From assembly GCA_017848205.1 (NCBI GenBank), contig JAGDDO010000630.1, forward strand, positions 1-8,814: 8,814 nucleotides of DNA, written 5' to 3'. A program made the position numbers and the translations under genes. Of this stretch, positions 1 through 6,835 are shown in pieces. Source of the DNA: Oscillospiraceae bacterium. GTDB taxonomy: Bacteria; Bacillota_A; Clostridia; Oscillospirales; Ruminococcaceae. Each line of letters opens with the position of its first letter. The first letter of the stretch is position 1. The notes under the pieces are model-generated. The model was not told the DNA's origin, made no database searches, and saw nothing but the letters and a program-made list of their open reading frames with translations.

Positions 1-702
1 ACAGTAATCAGAATTCTCGTCTTTTGCTCCGTACTTTTCAGGGTCAAAAGGAACCTTCTGACTTGTCTTAAGATACCTGCATATAGCCTTCTGCATGTTG
101 CCGATATCACTGTAATGCTGCACACGCTTAGGACATCCCGGCTGGCAGCATGCATTTACAAGTATCTCGCATATGTCCTTTTTACGTATCTTTTCAAGAA
201 CGTCAAATTTATTATTGAAGTCGTAGTCAAGAACAACGATATCATAATTTCTGTCAGTCTCTTCGTTGAGTGCATCGATATCAGTTATTCTCTTGCAGGT
301 GGAACTTGTGATTTTGTAGTCCGGATATTTCGTTCTTATATATTCCTCAAGAAGAGGAGACACAACTATAACTCCGTTTTTTCCGTTATTGGCAGTCTTA
401 AGAACGTAGTTGCAGAAATCATCCTTAAGATCTTCTTCCGTTATGTTCGGATTTGTAAACGTAAAACGAAGCGGGATACCGAGCTTGTCAAACTCGCGTA
501 CTACGATCTTTACCGTATTCTTGTCGAATACGCCGTTTACTATTCTGCCGCCGTTCCACAGAGACTGAGGAAAAGTACCGAAAACCGATGCTATTTCCAG
601 TCCGTCAATAAAAAACTCAGGATACTGTTTTAATATTGCAAGAAAAACTCTGTTAAAATGATAGTGCACTGCAAAATCAGGCAGATGAAATTTAATACTC
701 AT
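1..702 (-). CDS. U32 peptidase-like protein with cysteine cluster, 3' end missing
   Basis: An open frame of 234 codons runs from an ATG at 702 to the window edge without a stop, so the C-terminus is missing. The start is supported by GGAGG about 4-5 nt upstream, and lies 17 nt after the stop of the EAL gene, implying co-transcription. There is no signal peptide or membrane helix, so the protein should be cytoplasmic. Residues about 110-140 (GVIVVSPLLEEYI, then ITSSTCK) resemble the strand-helix units of U32/UbiU-type TIM barrels. Residues 181-197 hold LVNACCQPGCPKR, with cysteines 185, 186 and 190, and the last visible residue is C234. Cysteine clusters in the U32 relatives UbiU and UbiV bind 4Fe-4S. 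That this protein binds a cluster is inference. I recall similar proteins in gut Clostridia annotated as hypothetical. The reaction and substrate are unknown. Confidence 0.75.
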   Translation of the reverse strand, partial: MSIKFHLPDFAVHYHFNRVFLAILKQYPEFFIDGLEIASVFGTFPQSLWNGGRIVNGVFDKNTVKIVVREFDKLGIPLRFTFTNPNITEEDLKDDFCNYVLKTANNGKNGVIVVSPLLEEYIRTKYPDYKITSSTCKRITDIDALNEETDRNYDIVVLDYDFNNKFDVLEKIRKKDICEILVNACCQPGCPKRVQHYSDIGNMQKAICRYLKTSQKVPFDPEKYGAKDENSDYC

Positions 703-705
703 TAT

Positions 706-712
706 TCCTCCG
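706..712 (-). promoter_or_regulatory. Ribosome binding site of the U32-like gene
   Basis: The minus strand reads CCGGAGGAATAATG, a near-consensus GGAGG just before the ATG at 702. It lies in the 17-nt gap between the EAL stop and this start. This fixes the start and leaves no room for a separate promoter in the gap, which supports an operon with the EAL gene. Confidence 0.75.
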
Positions 713-719
713 GTTAATA

Positions 720-3098
720 TCAGGCTTCATCAGAGATAACTTCTCCGAATGCAAGCTTTTCAAATTCACTTATTGAAACAGGTCTTGAAAAGCAGAACCC
801 CTGAATTATCTTTCCGCCTGAATCCTTAAGTATTTCTTTTTGCCAGTCGAATTCGACACCCTCAATAACTATATCTTTCTTTATTTCACGGAGAAAAGCG
901 ATTATACCTGAAACAAATTCACGGTTAAAGCCTTCGCCGATCTTATCTATAAGTCCTTTGTCGATCTTGATTACGTCAAACGGAAGCCTCTGGAGAGCAA
1001 TAAGTGATGAGTAGCCTGATGCAAAGTCATCCATCAGAAGCTTGAATCCGTTGTTCTTAAGTCCTACCATTACATCCTGAAGAGCGTCCTCACTGTTTTC
1101 AAGAAGGGCACTTTCTGTGATTTCCACTTCAATAAGTTCCGGTGGGATATCATATTTCTTGACAAGATCAGCAAACTCCTCTACGAAAGTATCATGAATG
1201 ATATGCATTCTCGAAACGTTGACTGATACAGGAATGTCTTTATAACCTTTGTCGCGCCATTTCTTGATGACCTTGCAGGTCTCTTCCCAGACAAAGCGGT
1301 CAAGAGTTATAACGAAGCCGTTCTTTTCGAAAATAGGAATGAACTTGCCCGGCGAGATTATCTCTCCGGAAACGTGGTCTTTCCATCTTACAAGAGCCTC
1401 GGCACCTACTACCTCGCCTGTGAATATGTTGCACTTCGGCTGAAGAACTATGTAGAAGTCATTGTTTTCAAGTGCTGTGATCTTATTACTTTCAACGAAT
1501 TTCTGAACCTTATGGTTCTCGTCAAACTTTTCATCATAGACTGCATAGATCTGAAGAAGATTTCCCTTGACAGTCTTGAGTGCAATGCCTGCATAATCGC
1601 ACAGAATACTGATATCCATATCGGAACCGGCATTTTCGCAGATACCGAAATGAACTGTAATAGGCATATACTTTTCAGCACTCTTCTTTATTTCTTCATT
1701 TGCCCGTTCGATCTTCTGGATGAGAGCTTCCCTGAATACATATCCGGTGCAGACTACAAACACGTCATTTCCAAGATAGCCGAAAACTGCATCCGGACCA
1801 AACACATTTGTAAGATCTTCAGCGATTCCGAGAAGAATGAGATCGCCTATCTCCCAGTCAAAAATATCGTTTATAAAACTGAAATTATCAACATCCACAC
1901 GTACTATCGCGTATGATCTTGAAGGATCAGCATCAATATATTCAAGTGCCCTCTGAGCAAATGCCTCACTGTTATAGAAATTTGTCTTGCTGTCATGTTC
2001 AGCCTGATATTTGAGTTTTTCTACTACCCCGTTGAACTCATTAACAAGCTTGCCCATTTCGTCATTTGTCTTGACTTCCATTGGATTTTCAAAATTGTTT
2101 TCTGAAATTCCCTTGACACTTTTGCGGACATCATTGATCTCTTTTACTATTTTGTCAGAGAAACTCATGACAAACCCGATAATAACGCATATACTTATGA
2201 TCGATATCACGATCAGCATGATCATGGTCGGTCTGGCCTGTTCCATAAGAGGAGCCATAGGAACTACGTAGTAAAGACTGTAATTATCCAGGTCAGGTAA
2301 CTCCTGCGTTTTCATTATATACGCAGCACCGTTGACAGTCAGAGTCACCTTTTCGTTTTTATAACTCTTAGCTTCCTCATAGATCTGGTTAATGTCAGAA
2401 TTATCACCGCTGCTGTAAAACAGTCTGTCCTCGTTGTCTGTAATAAACCAGAGCTGTTCCCTTATGTTTGTCTGCATTCCGATCATTGATAAAAGAGCAC
2501 CGTCATTTGATCCGAAAGTAAATGCTGCTACACATTGTCCGGAATGATTGATCACAGGATAAACAAATGTAAACATTGACTCATCCTGTTCAGGAGAAGA
2601 TACTCCTACCATGTAGTTCTGACCCTGCTTCAGCTTTTCTTCATCATACCAGTATTCATTTCCTGTAAATTCAGCACTGTATCCACGCGAGCCTATGACC
2701 ATTTTTTTATCAAAGGCTGCTATCTGAACTTTTGACAGAATAGAACTGAGTGAAGCCATTCTGTTGGCAGATTCATTGATAGCCTTGACAAACAGCGCAT
2801 TGTTAGGGCTGTTCTCGATCCGCCCTAAGATCTCAGCTGTATCGGATTCGAGCTGATTTCTGTTGAGAGCTGTATTGATGTTACTTTCGAGTATGCTGAT
2901 CTTGGAATTCTGCTGTCCGATCATGGCACTCATCATATTCTGAGAAGACATCCTGTGAGCAAGCGTTATACTTATAAGGCATATCATACCCATGACTATG
3001 GCTGCCGGAAATATACACTGAAGCAAAAAACGGTTTTTCATTTTTCCTTCGCGCGTTTTTTTCTGTTTTTTCTCTGGTTTTGACGGATTATCAGACAT
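720..3098 (-). CDS. Membrane c-di-GMP phosphodiesterase: dCache-like, HAMP, degenerate GGDEF, active EAL
   Basis: This 792-residue protein should hydrolyse cyclic di-GMP to pGpG at the inner face of the membrane. Order: basic N-terminus, helix 24-48, an outside region 49-290 that looks like a double Cache sensor, helix 291-313, HAMP about 314-366, GGDEF-like 368-512, EAL about 535-785. The GGDEF signature reads GNDVF (443-447), so the catalytic glutamate is valine and cyclase activity is unlikely; a regulatory role is typical of such domains. The EAL catalytic residues look complete: E567 (EAL), N627, E659 (EITE), D690-D691 (DDFASGYSS), K711 (KID), E746 (EGVE) and Q766 (QGF). The start has GGGAGGG six nt upstream. 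The sensed ligand is unknown; the R-x-W-Y signature of amino-acid-binding dCache domains does not seem kept (EYWY at 148-151). Its mRNA probably includes the U32-like gene. Confidence 0.92.
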   Translation of the reverse strand: MSDNPSKPEKKQKKTREGKMKNRFLLQCIFPAAIVMGMICLISITLAHRMSSQNMMSAMIGQQNSKISILESNINTALNRNQLESDTAEILGRIENSPNNALFVKAINESANRMASLSSILSKVQIAAFDKKMVIGSRGYSAEFTGNEYWYDEEKLKQGQNYMVGVSSPEQDESMFTFVYPVINHSGQCVAAFTFGSNDGALLSMIGMQTNIREQLWFITDNEDRLFYSSGDNSDINQIYEEAKSYKNEKVTLTVNGAAYIMKTQELPDLDNYSLYYVVPMAPLMEQARPTMIMLIVISIISICVIIGFVMSFSDKIVKEINDVRKSVKGISENNFENPMEVKTNDEMGKLVNEFNGVVEKLKYQAEHDSKTNFYNSEAFAQRALEYIDADPSRSYAIVRVDVDNFSFINDIFDWEIGDLILLGIAEDLTNVFGPDAVFGYLGNDVFVVCTGYVFREALIQKIERANEEIKKSAEKYMPITVHFGICENAGSDMDISILCDYAGIALKTVKGNLLQIYAVYDEKFDENHKVQKFVESNKITALENNDFYIVLQPKCNIFTGEVVGAEALVRWKDHVSGEIISPGKFIPIFEKNGFVITLDRFVWEETCKVIKKWRDKGYKDIPVSVNVSRMHIIHDTFVEEFADLVKKYDIPPELIEVEITESALLENSEDALQDVMVGLKNNGFKLLMDDFASGYSSLIALQRLPFDVIKIDKGLIDKIGEGFNREFVSGIIAFLREIKKDIVIEGVEFDWQKEILKDSGGKIIQGFCFSRPVSISEFEKLAFGEVISDEA

Positions 3099-3103
3099 AA
3101 TAT

Positions 3104-3110
3104 CCCTCCC
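3104..3110 (-). promoter_or_regulatory. Ribosome binding site of the EAL gene
   Basis: The minus strand reads GGGAGGGATATTATG, giving a strong GGAGG with a six-base spacer before the ATG at 3098. This supports that start over later internal methionines such as residue 20. Confidence 0.8.
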
Positions 3111-3172
3111 AATTCATCCCTTGTATCAATATTAAACTGTCGGATATAAGACTGTCTTTTACTGATAAGTAT

Positions 3173-3201
3173 ATTATACTAAAAACCACCTAAAAAATCA
3201 A
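3173..3201 (-). promoter_or_regulatory. Probable sigma-A promoter of the EAL gene
   Basis: On the minus strand TTGATT (3201-3196) and a perfect TATAAT (3178-3173) are separated by exactly 17 bases. The predicted start is near 3166, giving a leader of about 68 nt. The -35 box lies in the loop and inner arm of the terminator hairpin of the upstream HD-GYP gene, so the two signals overlap. The -35 is only a 4 of 6 match. Confidence 0.55.
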
Positions 3202-3214
3202 GCTTTTTAGGTGG
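3181..3214 (-). terminator. Rho-independent terminator of the HD-GYP gene
   Basis: CCACCTAAAAA (3186-3196) and its exact reverse complement (3204-3214) form an 11-bp stem with a 7-nt loop. On the minus strand the stem is followed by TTTTT (3185-3181), about 130 nt after the HD-GYP stop. On the plus strand it is also followed by five T after one C, so it could work in both directions, but no plus-strand gene is seen here. Confidence 0.85.
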
Positions 3215-3343
3215 CTTTTTCTCTTTTATCACTAATTAAAGCAAGCGACAAAATATTCCGGCGGTTACATTCAGTCTGCAGGCACGGAACTATCGCAGTC
3301 AGAGGGTGTAATAAGTCATTCCGGACTGTAAAAAAAGGGATTA
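3215..3343. other. Intergenic stretch downstream of the HD-GYP gene, no recognised content
   Basis: About 129 bases lie between the stop at 3344 and the terminator stem. I see only short weak pairings (for example CAGTC with GACTG), an A-run at 3330-3336 that becomes a T-run just after the stop on the minus strand, and no open frame with a ribosome site. It is probably an untranslated 3' tail. Confidence 0.5.
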
Positions 3344-6300
3344 CTATAACTGTTTGCGGTGGATGTTGTCAATGTCCTCCATTGTACCTCCGCCGGTGTC
3401 ATTTTCATCACGGAATTCGCCTTTTTCAACAAGTCTTAAGAACGCATCAACAACATCGGAAGTCAGCTGAGTACCGCTTACTTCCTTCATGATCGAAACA
3501 GCCTTGTCAAAGTTCATACGCTTTCGGTAAGGTCTGTCAGAATACATAGCGTCAAATGTATCAGCAACTGCAATTATCTGGGCTACGCGTGATATTTTAT
3601 CTTCCTTCAGTCCCTTAGGATATCCTTTTCCGTCCGGTCGCTCATGATGCATACCGGCACCGACTGCCAGTTCAGGCATAATGCTGATATTCTTCAGAGC
3701 TTCATATCCAAGTGCTGAATGAGACTTTATTATATTGAATTCAGTATCAGAAAGCTTGCCCGGCTTGTTAAGTACCTCAGGCGGTATGCCTATCTTGCCT
3801 ATGTCATGAAGAAGCGCAATATTGTAATACTTTTCAATTGTATCTTCATCACAGCCAAGTTCCTTCGCAAGCATTGCAGTATACTCAGCCACACGTGTGG
3901 AATGACCGTTGGTGTAACTGTCCTTCATATCTATGACCTTCGCAAAAGACAATACGATCTCACGGATGAGTTCTTTCTGCTGTTTTGCCTTTTCCTCATA
4001 TTTTCTGGTACGGTATGAAATATACATTTTCAGAAGAAAAGCAGCCAGACCGGCAATAAGCACCAGACCAATAATATGAACTATTATTTTTTCATACCAT
4101 TTCTTCACCTTGATGATGTTGATAACAGTTTCCTTGCTGCTGTCTCCCTGCGGATCATCAATGGTCATAACGAAAGTATAGTCGCCGCCGCGCAGATTGG
4201 TGTATGATGTAGGTGTAAGTTCACTTCTCTTGACTGTAGTCGGATTATGTTCAAATCCCTTCAGATAATAGGTTACGTCAGGATTCATCAGCGAATAATT
4301 GTATACGTAGCTGTAAATAGTAAGCTTAACTGAAGATGACGGAATAACGTAGTTTCCGTTTTCATCAGGGAAAATATACGATCCGTCCACTTCAACGTAA
4401 GGAACAGAAACTTTAATGTCACTGACACTTTCAAACGGTTTTTCTATATTCACAGCCGCAACACCTGTAGTGCCGGCCATGTATAGTTCACCCTCCGGTG
4501 AAAGATAACTGTAGGCATTTGAGGTAGCCACGCACGGAAGTCCGTTGTCCCTGCCATAGTACAGATAATGTATATCCTCGTCCTTAAGAACTTCTTCAGT
4601 TTCGGAATCGTAAATACCGTTTGAACTGAGGATCCACAGCTCATCGGAACTGTTCTGGAAGACATCAAAATTATTAGGATAAGGAAAATTATTAATAGTC
4701 CTTACCTTATAGTGTTCATCCATGCAGCTGAGAGAGTTGCTGGTAATGATCCAGTAAAGGTCTCTCTTAAGATCCTTCTTTATTCTCATAACAACATCAG
4801 ATGAAAGATCCTCTTCAGCAACACTGAGATGTTTTAATTCATTGTTTTCACTGATAATATAGAGTCCGCCGCCGTCTGTACCGATGATGATATCACCGTT
4901 ATCTGCTTTGACCGCAGTAAGTATTTCGGTATTGTCTATGCCGTCCTCTTTGCCGTATACCTTTTCAATCTTACCGTCACGGATAACAGCAAGTCCTCCG
5001 GTGCATACTGCCATTAACGATCCGTCTTCGCACTCGCAGACAGTTCTTATTCGTTCCGAAGGCATACCATCATCCTCAGTATATCTTGTTACTTTGCCGT
5101 GATCATAGCAGACAAGTCCGAGATAACTGAATGTCGAAAACCAGAGCCTGTCGGACGAATCCCTGTATATCGAACGGATTCGCTTGTCCTTAAGCAGTAT
5201 AAGAAGATCGGTGTCACGGAATGTGCTGCCGGATGCATTTACCGAAGAAGTTAACGGTATGCTGTCGATGGCATTTCCGCCGGAGAGCACCTTAAGTCCC
5301 TCGGTTTTTGTAGCTATCCAAATCTTATCATCATATACACATGTCGATTCGACGACCTGATCAGAAAGACCGTACTTTTCAAACAGGTCGAGAAACTGAT
5401 TAGGAACTATCTTCATAACGCCCTGTTTTGATGAAGCAAACCAGATGTTTTTCTGATAGTCGACCGTCATGTTTTCCACTGATGTATTCATCGGAATATT
5501 ACTGATCGGAACAAATCTTCCCTCATACAGGAACCCTATGCCGGAGTCGGTACAAACCCAGATCATATCTCCGATCCTGTCAATATAGTTTACGTACTCC
5601 AGAGGCTTTATCATGATCATCTTTTCAGCCTTGAAATTCTTCTGAAGCTTACCGTAGTAAATGACTGAACCCTTGTTGCCGATGTAAAAATAGCCGGGAT
5701 TATCGCTGTCAGGAAGTATAGCGTGAATATCATCAATACCAAGATCAGATGAACTGTAATATCCGGTAAGCTTCTCCCCGCTTATCGTGAAGACCGAACC
5801 GCTCATCGTCACACCACATACGGCACCGCCCTCACAGGTCCTGATCCTTCGGATATATTCCTCATTGAGCTCTTCGCAGTCAAAGTTATGGAGTATTCCT
5901 TCAGCGTCAACATAGGCAAGACCTTGTGTAGTTCCCAGCCACACATTGCCGTATGCGTCTTCTGTTATAGAACGTACTGAAAGGGATTTAAGCCCCTCAT
6001 TGTGTTTGTAAAGCCGGAACTCCCCGTTTTCCATAACCGCAGCACCGCTGTCATTGGTGCCGACCCACAGACGTCCGCTTGAATCTTCATAAAGGCTTAC
6101 AACGCTTGTAACACCTGTGGATGCTTTGATTCGTTCAAAATTACAGCCGTCATATCTTATAAGTCCGCTGTAACATCCGATCCAGATAAATCCGTCCGAT
6201 GACTGAATAACAGCATTCGCTTCTCCTGTAGGCAGACCGTTTGTATTATCATAAAGAACAGCAAGATATCCTTCGCCGCTTCCTGTAGGATCAACAGCCA

Positions 6301-6466
6301 GTGTCTCTTCATCAACAAACCTTGTAAATTCATCGGAATAAACCGGCATAATACTGCCGCAGATCCCAAAGGAAGGCATACATAAAACAGCAATCGAAGT
6401 AACAGCAGAAACACATGCTGCCGCAAAACGTTTCAGTTTAGTCTTATCACTTACCATTTTTATCAT
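3344..6466 (-). CDS. Double-propeller Y_Y_Y sensor fused to HD-GYP c-di-GMP phosphodiesterase
   Basis: The 1040-residue product (1037 if started at M4) should be a membrane sensor that degrades cyclic di-GMP. A hydrophobic segment at 12-37 acts as signal or anchor. Residues about 85-680 hold 14 blade motifs of the type WIGTxxGL, starting near 94, 133, 175, 214, 259, 301, 341, 382, 440, 484, 526, 569, 609 and 660, enough for two seven-bladed propellers. A Y_Y_Y domain follows (about 712-787; YLKGFE, YTNLRGGDYTF), then a membrane helix 793-815, a charged linker and HD-GYP 835-1012. HD-GYP residues look intact: H855, H887-D888, K891, H916, H940-H941, D945, GYP 948-950, D969. The first ATG (6466) directly abuts GGGG with no spacer. 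The in-frame ATG at 6457 sits 9 nt from it and is the likelier start. Propeller plus Y_Y_Y sensors are known from glycan-sensing hybrid two-component systems; the ligand here is unknown. Confidence 0.93.
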   Translation of the reverse strand: MIKMVSDKTKLKRFAAACVSAVTSIAVLCMPSFGICGSIMPVYSDEFTRFVDEETLAVDPTGSGEGYLAVLYDNTNGLPTGEANAVIQSSDGFIWIGCYSGLIRYDGCNFERIKASTGVTSVVSLYEDSSGRLWVGTNDSGAAVMENGEFRLYKHNEGLKSLSVRSITEDAYGNVWLGTTQGLAYVDAEGILHNFDCEELNEEYIRRIRTCEGGAVCGVTMSGSVFTISGEKLTGYYSSSDLGIDDIHAILPDSDNPGYFYIGNKGSVIYYGKLQKNFKAEKMIMIKPLEYVNYIDRIGDMIWVCTDSGIGFLYEGRFVPISNIPMNTSVENMTVDYQKNIWFASSKQGVMKIVPNQFLDLFEKYGLSDQVVESTCVYDDKIWIATKTEGLKVLSGGNAIDSIPLTSSVNASGSTFRDTDLLILLKDKRIRSIYRDSSDRLWFSTFSYLGLVCYDHGKVTRYTEDDGMPSERIRTVCECEDGSLMAVCTGGLAVIRDGKIEKVYGKEDGIDNTEILTAVKADNGDIIIGTDGGGLYIISENNELKHLSVAEEDLSSDVVMRIKKDLKRDLYWIITSNSLSCMDEHYKVRTINNFPYPNNFDVFQNSSDELWILSSNGIYDSETEEVLKDEDIHYLYYGRDNGLPCVATSNAYSYLSPEGELYMAGTTGVAAVNIEKPFESVSDIKVSVPYVEVDGSYIFPDENGNYVIPSSSVKLTIYSYVYNYSLMNPDVTYYLKGFEHNPTTVKRSELTPTSYTNLRGGDYTFVMTIDDPQGDSSKETVINIIKVKKWYEKIIVHIIGLVLIAGLAAFLLKMYISYRTRKYEEKAKQQKELIREIVLSFAKVIDMKDSYTNGHSTRVAEYTAMLAKELGCDEDTIEKYYNIALLHDIGKIGIPPEVLNKPGKLSDTEFNIIKSHSALGYEALKNISIMPELAVGAGMHHERPDGKGYPKGLKEDKISRVAQIIAVADTFDAMYSDRPYRKRMNFDKAVSIMKEVSGTQLTSDVVDAFLRLVEKGEFRDENDTGGGTMEDIDNIHRKQL

Positions 6467-6472
6467 CCCCGC
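6467..6472 (-). promoter_or_regulatory. Ribosome binding site deciding the HD-GYP gene start
   Basis: The minus strand reads GCGGGGATGATAAAAATG. GGGG (6470-6467) touches the first ATG at 6466, too close to initiate there, but is 9 nt from the second ATG at 6457. The following TGAT also matches the extended anti-16S pairing region. I therefore favour 6457, although the site is weak. Confidence 0.5.
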
Positions 6473-6567
6473 AGATCATAAATAATCAACAAACACTGAC
6501 AGCTGGGAGATAGCCTCGCTTCATACCTGTTTAAAACTGACCAGTGCTGTAATACAGATCATAAATA
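6472..6567 (-). repeat. 13-bp direct repeat pair bracketing the HD-GYP gene leader
   Basis: The plus-strand 13-mer cagatcataaata occurs exactly at 6472-6484 and at 6555-6567, 83 bp apart in the same orientation. One copy lies just after the predicted transcription start and the other directly abuts the ribosome site. A regulator-binding pair or alternative RNA pairing is possible. The identity is seen directly; the role is inference. Confidence 0.6.
6494..6546 (-). other. Possible stem in the HD-GYP gene leader RNA
   Basis: In the minus-strand RNA, CACUGGU (6546-6540) can pair with GUCAGUG (6500-6494), including two G-U pairs, closing a loop that holds a GAGG/CTC mini-stem. The leader is about 116 nt. 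It does not match the conserved core of GEMM-I or GEMM-II c-di-GMP riboswitches as far as I can tell by eye. Confidence 0.3.
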
Positions 6568-6579
6568 TTGATACAATAG

Positions 6580-6608
6580 ATTATAGCACAAATTAAATGA
6601 AAAATCCA
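6580..6608 (-). promoter_or_regulatory. Probable extended -10 promoter of the HD-GYP gene
   Basis: On the minus strand TGCTATAAT gives a perfect -10 (6585-6580) with the TGn extension. A poor -35, TGGATT (6608-6603), lies 17 bases upstream, which suits an extended -10 promoter. The predicted start is near 6573. A second TATAAT at 6618-6613 has no convincing -35. Confidence 0.55.
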
Positions 6609-6717
6609 GCATATTATATCCATTTAATACTTATAATTTTTAGTGTAAAGAATATGACAAAAAAAGCAGACCCGTTTGTTCAACGAATCTGCATATGAGA
6701 TGATATTCTTTTTAAAC
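6609..6717. other. Gene-free region between the FHA and HD-GYP genes
   Basis: The full gene-free stretch is 6467-6835 (369 bp). From right to left it holds the 115-bp palindromic element, the FHA-gene terminator, an AT-rich segment with the HD-GYP promoter, and the leader of about 116 nt. Outside those I see no open frame with a ribosome site, no RNA gene, and in 6693-6717 nothing recognisable. Confidence 0.5.
6659..6692 (-). terminator. Rho-independent terminator of the FHA gene
   Basis: In the minus-strand RNA, GCAGAUUCGUU pairs with AACGGGUCUGC over 11 bp around a GAACA loop, followed by seven U (6665-6659). Two of the pairs are U-G; on the plus strand the same positions are C-A mismatches. 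This asymmetry shows it is built for minus-strand RNA. It lies about 145 nt after the FHA stop, beyond the repeat element. Confidence 0.85.
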
Positions 6718-6832
6718 TAAGGACACACTGATTAAATCGGAAATCCGGCTTCGCCGGATTTCCGGAGGTGGGATTTGCGGGCCTTCGCCCCGGACCCCAC
6801 GCTGATTTATGAATAAATCAGCGTTTCCCTAA
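6718..6832. repeat. Palindromic MITE-like element, long form (115 bp)
   Basis: The ends are imperfect inverted repeats: taaggacacactgatta (6718-6734) against the reverse complement of taaatcagcgtttccctaa (6814-6832), about 15 of 19 matching. Inside are three hairpins: ggaaatccggc with gccggatttcc (6739-6763); GTGGG with CCCAC around a nested GC-rich stem (about 6768-6800); and gctgattta with taaatcagc (6801-6822). Both borders contain TA, as in IS630/mariner-type MITEs. It encodes nothing. Its GC-rich core contrasts with the AT-rich flanks. A related short form lies at 8166-8207. Confidence 0.7.
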
Positions 6833-6835
6833 TGA

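Noticed and set aside
115..633. A 172-codon open frame on the plus strand
   Set aside because: It lies wholly inside the minus-strand U32-like gene, lacks a ribosome site and has a low-complexity composition typical of an antisense shadow. The other plus-strand frames inside the EAL, HD-GYP and FHA genes were rejected for the same reason.
3136..3156. Direct repeat actgtc (3136-3141 and 3151-3156) in the EAL leader as an operator
   Set aside because: Six bases repeated once is expected by chance in this length, and there is no palindrome or further copy.
6467..6573. A c-di-GMP riboswitch in front of the HD-GYP gene
   Set aside because: I could not find the conserved GEMM-I segments or a GEMM-II pseudoknot core by eye. 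An Infernal scan would settle it.
6613..6618. Second TATAAT as an extra HD-GYP promoter
   Set aside because: No -35 box exists at 16-18 bases; the nearest, TTTACA at 6649-6644, is 25 bases away. A weak alternative start cannot be excluded.
6718..6832. CRISPR array or full insertion sequence at the GC-rich palindromic repeats
   Set aside because: There are no regularly spaced direct repeats with unique spacers, and no transposase frame. The structure is inverted repeats in a short non-coding element.
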